Part shown: in pieces, positions 18,572 to 26,168 of the stretch
Numbering within the stretch: the first letter of the stretch is position 1
Layout: every line of letters begins with the position of its first letter
From: Pedobacter cryoconitis
Lineage (GTDB): Bacteria; Bacteroidota; Bacteroidia; Sphingobacteriales; Sphingobacteriaceae
Length of the DNA stretch: 64,000 nucleotides
NCBI RefSeq assembly: GCF_014200605.1
Contig: NZ_JACHCE010000005.1
Coordinates: 186,001 to 250,000, forward strand
Direction of reading: 5' to 3'
Position numbers and translations under genes: made by a program
The notes under the pieces: model-generated
The model's input: the letters and a program-made list of their open reading frames with translations, nothing else
What the model was told of the DNA's origin: nothing
Database searches by the model: none

Positions 18572-19249
18572 GTGATAGATTGGGAAAATTTAAAGGTTCT
18601 GATTCTCGATGTAGACGGTACATTGTACAGTCAGTCAAGATTAAGAACTAAAATGTTATTTGCTCTGCTAAAATACTATTTAGTAAGGCCGCTACAGCTC
18701 AAAGAACTCCTGATCCTATACTTTTTTCGCGCTGAACGTGAAAAAAGAGCTGGTTATTGCAGTAATAATCTGGAAAATGAACAATATCAGTGGTGTGCTG
18801 CCAAAGTAAGTGCCCCATTAAAAAAAATTAAGGCTGTAGTTTCCAAATGGATGTTCGAATTTCCCAATCCCTATTTATATGATTGCCGCTACCCTGAATT
18901 ATATCCATTTCTACAATTGGTAAAGAAACATCAGATTAAAATAGCAGTTTATTCGGATTATAAAGCTTTAGATAAATTAAAAGAGCTTAAAATTGATGCT
19001 GATCTGGTTGTTGCTTCTACAGATGCATCTATTAATTGTTTGAAGCCGAAACCATTGGCACTGTTTTATATGATGCAGAAACTTGAAGTCCGGCCTGAGC
19101 AATGTCTGTACATAGGGGACAGAGAGGAACTGGATGGCGCTTGTGCTGCCAGCGCTAAAATACGATACCTCAATATCAATAAGCGAAAGGCAGGTAGTTT
19201 ATATACCGGGCTTACAAAGAGTTTAGAAAACGCTAACAAGATTATATAA
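18572..19249 (+). CDS. HAD-family phosphatase
   Basis: A 225-residue haloacid-dehalogenase phosphatase. Motif I is LDVDGTLY (Asp13 nucleophile, Asp15), motif II YSD, motif III the Lys of CLKPKP, motif IV GDREELDG. A helical cap insert rich in Leu/Phe lies at about 27-75. The start is GTG at 18572; no in-frame ATG precedes motif I, and an overlapping ATG is out of frame. Its stop abuts the UbiA start without a gap, so the two are translationally coupled. By analogy with arabinogalactan precursor pathways it may remove the 5-phosphate from polyprenyl-phospho-ribose-5-phosphate. This role is inferred from the neighbours. Confidence 0.82.
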   Translation: MIDWENLKVLILDVDGTLYSQSRLRTKMLFALLKYYLVRPLQLKELLILYFFRAEREKRAGYCSNNLENEQYQWCAAKVSAPLKKIKAVVSKWMFEFPNPYLYDCRYPELYPFLQLVKKHQIKIAVYSDYKALDKLKELKIDADLVVASTDASINCLKPKPLALFYMMQKLEVRPEQCLYIGDREELDGACAASAKIRYLNINKRKAGSLYTGLTKSLENANKII

Positions 19250-20239
19250 ATGACAATAAAACAAAAGGCAGGTCTGAAGAATTATATTGCACTTGCCAGG
19301 CCCGATAATTGGGTGAAGAATATTTTCATGGTACCGGGGATGATGTTTGCATTATCGGTGTTCAAAACACCCATTACCAGTCACCTTTTCTTTAAAATTA
19401 TTATCGGAATCATCAGCACCTGTTTAGTTGCATCTGCGAATTATGTAATTAACGAATATCTGGATGCTGATTTCGACAAGTTTCATCCATTAAAAAAGAA
19501 CCGGTCTTCTGTGGTATATACTATAAATCCCAAACTGGTTTATTTTGAATATTTCTTGCTCGGAATACTTGGTTTATCACTGGCCTATCTGATTTCTTAT
19601 AAGTTTCTGATCTTATCGGCCCTGCTTTTATTCATGGGGGTTATCTACAATGTCAGACCTTTCAGAAGTAAGGAAAGGATGTTTCTGGATGTGCTTTCTG
19701 AATCTGTTAATAATCCTATCCGTTTTGGCCTGGGCTGGTTTATATTTTCTCCGGCATTAGGCGCACCAACCAGTAAATGGGATTTTGACTGGATAAACAC
19801 TTTTCCACCATCCAGTATTATCATCGCTTATTGGATGGGAGGGGCATTTTTAATGGCCACCAAACGTTTTGCAGAATACAGGCTGATTGGAAATCCCGAA
19901 GTAGCCGGTCAGTACCGGAGATCTTTTAAGTTTTATACAGAGAACAGCTTATTGGTTTCTATGTTCTTTTATGCAATTACCTGTGCTTTTTTTATGGGTA
20001 TTTTTCTGATTAAAGACAGAATAGAATTGCTGGTCAGCTTTCCATTTTTTGCTTTGCTGTTCTCCTGGTATTTAAGGATCGGGCTTTTGAATGATTCTCC
20101 TGTACAGGGCACAGAGAAGTTGCATACCAGGAAATGGTTTATGCTGTACCTTTTCCTTTTTACCACGTTACTTTGCATTTTGATGTTTATCGATATTCCC
20201 TGGCTGCACTGGTTTCTTAAAAATGCAACAAATTACTAA
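19250..20239 (+). CDS. UbiA prenyltransferase, DPPR-synthase-like
   Basis: A 329-residue polytopic membrane enzyme of the UbiA superfamily. The first aspartate motif is NEYLDADFD (Asn68, Asp72, Asp76), followed by the HPLKKNR segment (79-85). That HPxKxxR extension is the form I know from 5-phosphoribosyl-1-pyrophosphate:decaprenyl-phosphate phosphoribosyltransferases rather than from quinone or haem prenyltransferases. The second motif region is around YNVRPFRSKERMFLDVLSES. The expected reaction joins PRPP to a polyprenyl phosphate at the inner membrane. It is the second gene of a tightly packed HAD-UbiA-GMC-Tat protein operon (TAA-ATG junctions on both sides). Confidence 0.8.
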   Translation: MTIKQKAGLKNYIALARPDNWVKNIFMVPGMMFALSVFKTPITSHLFFKIIIGIISTCLVASANYVINEYLDADFDKFHPLKKNRSSVVYTINPKLVYFEYFLLGILGLSLAYLISYKFLILSALLLFMGVIYNVRPFRSKERMFLDVLSESVNNPIRFGLGWFIFSPALGAPTSKWDFDWINTFPPSSIIIAYWMGGAFLMATKRFAEYRLIGNPEVAGQYRRSFKFYTENSLLVSMFFYAITCAFFMGIFLIKDRIELLVSFPFFALLFSWYLRIGLLNDSPVQGTEKLHTRKWFMLYLFLFTTLLCILMFIDIPWLHWFLKNATNY

Positions 20240-21682
20240 ATGAAATATAATTATTACGATCTCATTGTCGCTGGTACAGGCTTCGCTTCTACCTTTTTTC
20301 TGAAAAAATACCTGGACAAGAACAAAGGGGGAAAAAGGGTCCTTGTACTTGAAAAGGGGCAGCTATTCCCTCATGCCGAAAGGTTGAAGATCAAAAGGGG
20401 GGAACATTCTGACTTTTCAGGGATAAATGATGTCTGGGAAGAGAAAGTCATTAATATAAATAAAGAGAAGAAATGGCCTTTTACAACTGGTTTTGGCGGT
20501 AGCTCTAACTGCTGGTGGGGATGTACGCCAAGATTTATGCCTTCTGATTTTAAGATGAAGACCTTATTTGGTGTAGAGAATGACTGGCCTGTTAGCTATG
20601 AAGAGCTGGACCCCTATTATGAGGAAGCAGAAGTGCTGATGTCTATTTCAGGGCCGGAAGGTACCCCATTTCCACGAAAAGGTAAATATCCTCTTCCACC
20701 GCATACTTTTACAGCGGTAGATAAGATCCTGCATCAGAAATATGGAAACCTGTATATCAGCCAGCCTACAGCAAGGGCCAGCAGGGCAGTTCAGGGTGGC
20801 CGTAACGCTTGTATGACGCATTCAGCCTGTGATGTTTGTGCTGTGGATGCAAAGTTTACTATAGAGAATTCAAATATAAATGTGTACAATAATGAGCAGG
20901 TAGAACTTGTTTATGGTGCTGAAGTTTACAGTTTAGAAACCGTAGGTAATGTGGCTAAAAAAGTCAATTATGTGAAAGACGGTAAAGATTTCCAGATTTC
21001 AGGAGAGGTCATTATATTGGGTGCCAACCCCATTTTTAATGCTAATATCCTGTTGAATTCGGGAGATAAAAATCCATTTACCGGCAAAGGATTTGGTGAA
21101 CAGCTGGGCATGCAGGTACTCATCTATCTTGACAATATGAACAATAAAGGAGGCAGTACCTGGGTCAATGCCAATGGATATATGTTATATGATGGTGATC
21201 ACCGGAAAGATTATGCGGCCTGTTTGATTGAAGTTAACAACGCACCTTATAACATCAGACTGGAGAGGGGGAAATGGTTAAACATGGCTTCTTTCCGGAT
21301 GATTTTTGAAGATCTGCCGCTTTTAACAAATTATATTACCACCTCTGCCAATAAGCTGGTTCCGGAGATTCATTTTAAAGGGAGGTCTGACTATGCGATA
21401 AAGGGAGTGGAGAATATGAAAAAAGTACTTCCGGGAATTTTATCATGTCTGCCAGTAGAAAAACTTAAATATCTTGATCCCTTTCCAAATGAAGGGCATA
21501 TTATAGGAGGCACCAGGATGGGGCAGAGTGCTGCGGACAGTGTGGTAGATAAAAATATGATTCATCATCAGTATAGAAATGTTTTTGTACTGGGGAGCGG
21601 GTCCTTTACTACTTTTAGTGCATCCAATCCTACACTAACCTTAGCGGCATTATCTTTATATTCAGCAGATCATTCATTTTAA
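20240..21682 (+). CDS. GMC-family FAD-dependent oxidoreductase
   Basis: A 480-residue flavoprotein. The N-terminal dinucleotide-binding motif is VAGTGFAS (10-17), GFGGSSNCWWG near 90 is the second FAD contact, and the C terminus has HIIGGTRMG and the FVLGSGSFTTFSASNPTLTLAAL segment of GMC enzymes, with Asn in the active-site region. It has Cys-rich ACMTHSACDVCAVDA in the middle. GMC enzymes oxidise alcohols or sugars. It abuts the UbiA gene and is followed 3 bp later by a Tat-signal small protein, an arrangement like the large and small subunits of periplasmic gluconate or fructose dehydrogenases. It might oxidise or epimerise the lipid-linked sugar; the substrate is unproven. Confidence 0.85.
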   Translation: MKYNYYDLIVAGTGFASTFFLKKYLDKNKGGKRVLVLEKGQLFPHAERLKIKRGEHSDFSGINDVWEEKVININKEKKWPFTTGFGGSSNCWWGCTPRFMPSDFKMKTLFGVENDWPVSYEELDPYYEEAEVLMSISGPEGTPFPRKGKYPLPPHTFTAVDKILHQKYGNLYISQPTARASRAVQGGRNACMTHSACDVCAVDAKFTIENSNINVYNNEQVELVYGAEVYSLETVGNVAKKVNYVKDGKDFQISGEVIILGANPIFNANILLNSGDKNPFTGKGFGEQLGMQVLIYLDNMNNKGGSTWVNANGYMLYDGDHRKDYAACLIEVNNAPYNIRLERGKWLNMASFRMIFEDLPLLTNYITTSANKLVPEIHFKGRSDYAIKGVENMKKVLPGILSCLPVEKLKYLDPFPNEGHIIGGTRMGQSAADSVVDKNMIHHQYRNVFVLGSGSFTTFSASNPTLTLAALSLYSADHSF

Positions 21683-21685
21683 ATT

Positions 21686-22105
21686 ATGAAAAGAAGACAA
21701 TTTATAGTGATGGCAGGTATAGGGACAGGTTTACTGATTTTGCCACCTGCACTATATATCGCATCACCTTCTTTGCGTAAATATGCGGGCAAGCTAATCA
21801 GAGAAGAACTTCAGTACTTAAAGTTAGAGCCTGCAGGAGTGGATCAGTATGTCAATGATTATTTCAATACATCCGCCAATAATGCAATGACTAATCTGAG
21901 GTGGAAAGCTTTTTATTATTTAGGCGTAAATGCAGAAAGATCCGGGCAGATATTTGAACTCATTAAATTTTACCTGTTATCAACAGATTTTTTTATCCAT
22001 AAAATGGATGAAAGTAAAACCGTGAACTATCTTGGGTTTTATAGCCCGTATAAAAGTCCGGTTCCGAATCCATATTCATTTTTGCTGTATCCCCAGACAG
22101 ATTAA
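21686..22105 (+). CDS. Small Tat-signal protein, probable GMC oxidoreductase partner
   Basis: A 139-residue protein starting MKRRQFIVMAGIGTG, a twin-arginine (Tat) export signal with RRQF and a hydrophobic core to about residue 28. The mature part is helical and I recognise no family. Its position 3 bp after a GMC enzyme that lacks its own signal peptide suggests that it hitchhikes the folded flavoprotein to the periplasm, as the small subunits of gluconate 2-dehydrogenase-type complexes do. It is the last gene of the operon; a strong terminator follows at 22139. Confidence 0.7.
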   Translation: MKRRQFIVMAGIGTGLLILPPALYIASPSLRKYAGKLIREELQYLKLEPAGVDQYVNDYFNTSANNAMTNLRWKAFYYLGVNAERSGQIFELIKFYLLSTDFFIHKMDESKTVNYLGFYSPYKSPVPNPYSFLLYPQTD

Positions 22106-22138
22106 GGGCCTTTTTATTGTCATTAAGGCCTATTTGTA

Positions 22139-22175
22139 AATTAATACTACTATTTTAGTAGTATTAATTGTTTTT
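22139..22175 (+). terminator. Intrinsic terminator after the HAD-UbiA-GMC operon
   Basis: AATTAATACTAC (22139-22150) and GTAGTATTAATT (22158-22169) form a perfect 12-bp stem around a 7-nt loop, followed by a T-run. Confidence 0.88.
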
Positions 22176-22236
22176 ATGCTTTTTCATTTATATCTTTATA
22201 GAGATAAGAAAAACTAATTAAAAAAATACGCTCGCC

Positions 22237-22533
22237 ATGATTCCAAAAATACAACCTCAAAAATTATTGCTGACTGATTTACCGGGCAATTTTATGCGAT
22301 GTTGTATGTCGTAAAGACTGATTGTGACCCTATAATTCTATAATCTTCTGATTTATGCAGAAGAAATATACCCAAAAAATATCGGAGCTGATGATCTTGA
22401 TTTCTAAAATCCTGATACCCCGGAGCATTTTGAGGGAATATTATGGTGGTCATCTATTCTTTACAAAGCGGCCGGGGTATCAGGATTTGTTTATAAATAT
22501 ACATTTTACCATCTAATTAATCACCACCATTAG
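22237..22533 (+). pseudogene. Probable decayed small gene with frameshifts and stops
   Basis: The ATG at 22237 opens a 25-codon frame (starting MIPKIQPQKLLLTDLPGNF) that stops at 22312-22314. Coding-like text continues in other frames: FYAMLYVVKTDCDPIIL, then LIYAEEIYPKNIGADDLDF, a TAA, and in the same frame NPDTPEHFEGILWWSSILYK leading on to a TAG at 22531-22533. Joined with two frameshifts this reads as one soluble protein of about 95 residues that I do not recognise. A promoter-like TATCTTTA at 22191 lies upstream. Alternatively it is non-coding and the reading frames are chance. Confidence 0.4.
22407..22488. repeat. Perfect 17-bp inverted repeat with 48-nt loop
   Basis: AAATCCTGATACCCCGG (22407-22423) is the exact reverse complement of 22472-22488. 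Transcribed, it would form a very stable stem. It lies within the supposed gene remnant and has no T-run, so it is not a normal terminator. A near-identical 17-nt direct repeat (TGATTTATRCAGAAGAA) flanks it at 22349-22365 and 22539-22555. Confidence 0.8.
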
Positions 22534-22537
22534 TTAG

Positions 22538-22638
22538 TTGATTTATACAGAAGAAGGGAGAGGCAGTCTCGTTGAACTTCTAGCAACTTTCCATAGGAAA
22601 AAGTGCTCAACCTGATCCAGCAATGGATTATAAATTAA
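22538..22638 (+). ncRNA. SAM-I-like riboswitch aptamer (candidate)
   Basis: The 101 nt fold into a four-way junction. P1: TTGATTTAT (22538-22546) with ATAAATTAA (22630-22638), one G-U. P2a: AGAAG (22552-22556) with CTTCT (22577-22581), interrupted by GGA and GTTGAA in the kink-turn positions, then P2b GAG/CTC with a 5-nt loop. P3: AGC-A-ACTTTCC with GGAA-AA-AGTGCT (22582-22607), matching the SAM-I GCAACC/GGTGCT signature with an ACT/AGT compensatory change. P4: ATCCA/TGGAT closed by GCAA. Spacing follows the Bacillus yitJ aptamer closely. The pseudoknot is weak here (CAG with CTG). It lies about 140 bp upstream of the tandem TlpA-like genes. Confidence 0.55.
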
Positions 22639-22774
22639 TTAATGACAGCTTAACTATCAATTTTTCTGTTTGCTTCTTTTTAGGATGTTTCCATGCTATG
22701 CATTGATCTGAGCAATACCAGATAGTTGAATTGTTGTAAAAGTCTATAAAAATTGGTGTTAAATATTAATAAAG

Positions 22775-24079
22775 ATGATTATGAAAACTAAATTCTCCTC
22801 CAGGCTGGCAGGACTACTAACCTCGGTAGTCTTAATAAGCGGAACTGCCTCCGCAAATTACTCAAAACCCTTTCCAAAAGAAGGCATATGGCGCGGTGTC
22901 TTTACAGTAAGTGAATCACAGGTTCCCTTCAATTTTGAGTTTAAAGGTAATGATCCTAAAAATGCATTGCTTACCCTGATTAACGGATCAAGACGTGATG
23001 AATTTCATGTAGAACGACGCGGGGTAGATTCTATCTATGTAAAAATGAATACCTATGATGCAGCATTGGTTGCTAAAATTGAAGACAATGGGACTTTAAC
23101 GGGTGAATACCGTAGTCTGGTACCTGGTTTCAGAGGTAATTCTTTACCTTTTATTGCCGAACACGGTAAAAATTATCGTTTTGTAGAACCAGGAAAAGAT
23201 GTCGCCCCGACCCATAATATTTCAGGTAAATGGGAAATTAAAACTTATACCAAAGAAGCTGTCCCTGCATCTATTGCACTATTGAAACAAACAGGAAACA
23301 AACTTACAGGTGTAATTATGACCGTTGTAGGTGATACACGTGAGCTGGAGGGCACTGTACAAGGAGATGAATTTGAGCTTTCCGGTTTCACCGGGCCAAG
23401 TCCGTTCATTGTGAAAGGAAAGATCAATGATGATAACAGTATTACAGGAGAACAGGGATTTGGGATTTACAAAAACCTAAAGTTTGATGGGCTGAGAAAT
23501 GAAAAAGCAGAATTACCTGATCCTTATAAGCTGACATTTTTAAAACCAGGTTATAAAAAGCTTGACTTTACTTTCCCTGATCTAAAAGGGCAAAATGTTT
23601 CCCTGAGTGATGACAAATATAAAGGTAAAGTCGTGATCATCGAAACTATTGGTACCTGGTGTCCTAATTGTACCGATCAGACCGTATTCCTGGCTCCCTG
23701 GTTTAAAAAGAATCAAAAACGGGGTGTTGAAGCAATTGCAATCGGTTTTGAGCAAAAAGATGATTTGGAATATGCGCAATACACATTGGGTAAGCTGAAA
23801 GAAAAATATGGTATTACCTATGATATTTTGTTTGGTGGGATAGCTGATAAAAAGATAGTTGCCGAAAAACTACCTGCATTAAACAAATTTGTTGCTTTTC
23901 CGACCACGATTATTATCGATAGGAAAGGGGACGTAAGAGAAATTTATACAGGATATACCGGAACGGTAACCGGTAAGTACTATGAAGAATACGAAAAGAA
24001 ATTCAATAAAGTATTGGATGAACTCATTGCCGAACCTGTACCACAATTAACTGCGGCCGTAACAACTGCAGGAAAATAA
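22775..24079 (+). CDS. Exported TlpA-like thioredoxin-fold protein (copy 1)
   Basis: A 434-residue exported protein; ATG at 22775 or 22781 both leave a signal peptide ending ...SGTASA. Residues about 30-250 form a beta-rich domain of two similar parts (GIWRGVF and GKWEIKTY openings). The C-terminal redoxin domain (about 262-420) has GTWCPNC with Cys296 and Cys299 and a cis-Pro strand (FPTTIIIDRKGDVREIYTGYTG). It is probably a periplasmic disulphide reductase of the TlpA/ResA type. A close paralogue follows 38 bp downstream, so this is a tandem duplication. The operon continues with YceI. It is the first gene behind the riboswitch-like element. Confidence 0.85.
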   Translation: MIMKTKFSSRLAGLLTSVVLISGTASANYSKPFPKEGIWRGVFTVSESQVPFNFEFKGNDPKNALLTLINGSRRDEFHVERRGVDSIYVKMNTYDAALVAKIEDNGTLTGEYRSLVPGFRGNSLPFIAEHGKNYRFVEPGKDVAPTHNISGKWEIKTYTKEAVPASIALLKQTGNKLTGVIMTVVGDTRELEGTVQGDEFELSGFTGPSPFIVKGKINDDNSITGEQGFGIYKNLKFDGLRNEKAELPDPYKLTFLKPGYKKLDFTFPDLKGQNVSLSDDKYKGKVVIIETIGTWCPNCTDQTVFLAPWFKKNQKRGVEAIAIGFEQKDDLEYAQYTLGKLKEKYGITYDILFGGIADKKIVAEKLPALNKFVAFPTTIIIDRKGDVREIYTGYTGTVTGKYYEEYEKKFNKVLDELIAEPVPQLTAAVTTAGK

Positions 24080-24117
24080 CAACCAGCAATAAATAATCAA
24101 CCTAAACCAAAAATATT

Positions 24118-25437
24118 ATGAAATTTAAAGTATCTAAAACAGGGGTATTAGCCTTTGCTGTGCTTATTTCGTCGGCTTCAGCTTTTGCCGGAGGGAAAAC
24201 AGAAGAACCAAAAACCGCTAAAAAATTCATTAAAGAAGGAATCTGGCGTGGTGTTTTTAAGGTTAGTGAAACTGAAGTTCCTTTCAATTTTGAATTGAAA
24301 GGAAAAGATGCAGCGCATGCAACTTTCACCTTATTGAACGGTACAAGAAGGGATGATTTCCATGTAGAATACCTGGGTCAGGATTCCTTATTTATCAAGA
24401 TGAATACTTATGATGCTGCATTAGTGGCAAAAATAGATAATGACGGACAAATTAGCGGTGAATACAGGAGCTTAGTCCCTGGTTTACGTGGAAATGCTTT
24501 GCCCTTCACTGCAGAACAGGGTAAATCTTATCGTTTTGTAGCACCGGGAAAAGATGTAGCTCCTGCCGCAGATTTGTCGGGAAAATGGGAATTTAAAGGT
24601 TTTTCTAAAGAAGCTGTCCCTAATAAAATTGCCATTCTGAAACAAACAGGAAATAAGCTCACAGGAGTGATTTTACAGGTAACCGGCGATAGCCGTGAGC
24701 TGGAAGGAACTGTGCAGGGAAACCAGTTTGTTTTATCCGGATTTAGTGGCCCAAGCCCTAAAATTTATAAAGGGACTATCAATGAAGACGGGACCCTATC
24801 AGGAGAAATCAGTCAGGGGATTTATGATAACCTGAAATTTACAGGTGTAAAAGATAGCGAAGCTGAATTACCTGATCCCTATACCTTAACTGCGCTGAAA
24901 CCGGGAGTAAAAAAACTGGCTTTTACTTTCCCTGATCTTACAGGTAAACCTGTATCACTGACCGATGAAAAATATAAAGGTAAAGTTGTCATCGTTGAAC
25001 TTGTGGGCACTTGGTGTCCTAATTGTACCGATCAGACTGTCTTTCTTTCCCCATGGTTCAATAAAAATAAAAGCCGTGGAGTAGAAGCGATTGCGATTGG
25101 TTTTGAACAAAAAGATGATTTAGAATATGGCAAATATACCTTAGGTAAACTGCGTGATAAGTATAATATCAAATATGATATCTTATTTGGTGGTCTGGCT
25201 GATAAAAGGTTAGTGGCCGATAAATTACCGGCATTGAATAAATTTGTCGCCTATCCTACAACGATCATTATTGACCGTAAAGGGGAAGTCAGAGAAATCT
25301 ATACAGGTTATACCGGAACAGTGACCGGGAAATACTACGCCGAATATGAGAAGAAATTTAACAAAGTACTGGATGAGTTGCTGGCAGAACCAGTTCCGCC
25401 AGCAGCCTATTTTAGCGCACAAACAACAAACCCTTAA
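24118..25437 (+). CDS. Exported TlpA-like thioredoxin-fold protein (copy 2)
   Basis: A 439-residue paralogue of the preceding gene, alignable along its whole mature length without gaps and with most residues identical. A signal peptide ends ...ASAFAGG; the beta-rich N-terminal domains are followed by the redoxin domain with GTWCPNC (Cys300 and Cys303) and the YPTTIIIDRKG cis-Pro strand. The largest differences lie in the N terminus and the extreme C terminus. Keeping two copies side by side with both active-site cysteine pairs intact suggests dosage or subtly different partners. YceI follows 12 bp later. Confidence 0.85.
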   Translation: MKFKVSKTGVLAFAVLISSASAFAGGKTEEPKTAKKFIKEGIWRGVFKVSETEVPFNFELKGKDAAHATFTLLNGTRRDDFHVEYLGQDSLFIKMNTYDAALVAKIDNDGQISGEYRSLVPGLRGNALPFTAEQGKSYRFVAPGKDVAPAADLSGKWEFKGFSKEAVPNKIAILKQTGNKLTGVILQVTGDSRELEGTVQGNQFVLSGFSGPSPKIYKGTINEDGTLSGEISQGIYDNLKFTGVKDSEAELPDPYTLTALKPGVKKLAFTFPDLTGKPVSLTDEKYKGKVVIVELVGTWCPNCTDQTVFLSPWFNKNKSRGVEAIAIGFEQKDDLEYGKYTLGKLRDKYNIKYDILFGGLADKRLVADKLPALNKFVAYPTTIIIDRKGEVREIYTGYTGTVTGKYYAEYEKKFNKVLDELLAEPVPPAAYFSAQTTNP

Positions 25438-25449
25438 TCTTAAAAAAAC

Positions 25450-26091
25450 ATGAAACAAATTAATGCAATAGTTGCCATTGGAACTGTATTGGCTTTATCA
25501 TCCTTCAGTATTATTGACAGGCTGACACCAGTTACACTTAACAATCCCATAGAGAAGCATATCAAAGCCGTACCCTATAAGGTAGATGCAGCCCAGAGTA
25601 AATTAACCTGGCTGGCTAAAAAAGTTACCGGAGAACACTCTGGTACCATAGCTGTAAGCTCAGGCTTATTAAACGTTGAAAATAATGTCTTAAAGGGCGG
25701 CAGTTTTGACCTGGATACGAAATCAATTGCAGTCACCGATATTACTGATAAAGAAAGCAATGCCAAATTATTAGGACATCTGAAAAGTGAAGATTTCTTT
25801 GCTGTCGATAAATTTGATAAAGCTAAATTTGTGATCACTTCTGCCAGTATTAAAGGCGCAGGACTTTATCAGATCAAAGGGAACCTGACTATTAAAGGGA
25901 TTACCAATGAAGTCACTTTTCCGGCCAGTGTTAAAATTGACAATACCAGGCTTACAGCCAATGCAAAAATAGTAGTAGACAGAACTAAATACGGTATTAA
26001 ATTCAGGTCTAAAAGCTTTTTTGAGAACTTAGGTGACAAAACAATAGCCGACGAATTCGAACTGAATATCCAGCTGGCCGCTACTAAATAA
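25450..26091 (+). CDS. YceI-family exported lipid-binding protein
   Basis: A 213-residue YceI-like protein, a periplasmic lipocalin-like barrel that binds isoprenoid or amide lipids. An N-terminal hydrophobic signal (IVAIGTVLALSSFSII) precedes the family core: YKVDAAQSKLTWLAKKVTGEH, SGLLNVENNVLKGGSFDLD, LKSEDFFAVDKFDKAKFVI, IKGNLTIKGITNEVTFPA and the closing FGDKTIADEFELNIQL-like strand. It lies 12 bp after the second TlpA-like gene, and a hairpin at 26111-26143 follows. With TlpA proteins and a peroxidase it suggests an envelope redox function. Confidence 0.9.
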   Translation: MKQINAIVAIGTVLALSSFSIIDRLTPVTLNNPIEKHIKAVPYKVDAAQSKLTWLAKKVTGEHSGTIAVSSGLLNVENNVLKGGSFDLDTKSIAVTDITDKESNAKLLGHLKSEDFFAVDKFDKAKFVITSASIKGAGLYQIKGNLTIKGITNEVTFPASVKIDNTRLTANAKIVVDRTKYGIKFRSKSFFENLGDKTIADEFELNIQLAATK

Positions 26092-26110
26092 TTGCCATGT
26101 TTTTTTACAA

Positions 26111-26143
26111 ATAAAGGAAGGATAAAATCTTATCCTCCTTTAT
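26111..26143 (+). terminator. Hairpin after yceI
   Basis: ATAAAGG-A-AGGATAA pairs with TTATCCT-CCTTTAT over 14 bp with one bulge and loop AATC. The T-tract is interrupted by A, so termination may be partial and the next gene could still be co-transcribed. Confidence 0.65.
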
Positions 26144-26168
26144 TTATTAAATTGAACCCGAATCAGAT

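Noticed and set aside
22407..22488. The 17-bp inverted repeat as an ordinary terminator
   Set aside because: The 48-nt loop and lack of a T-run do not fit; a clear terminator for the upstream operon already lies at 22139-22175.
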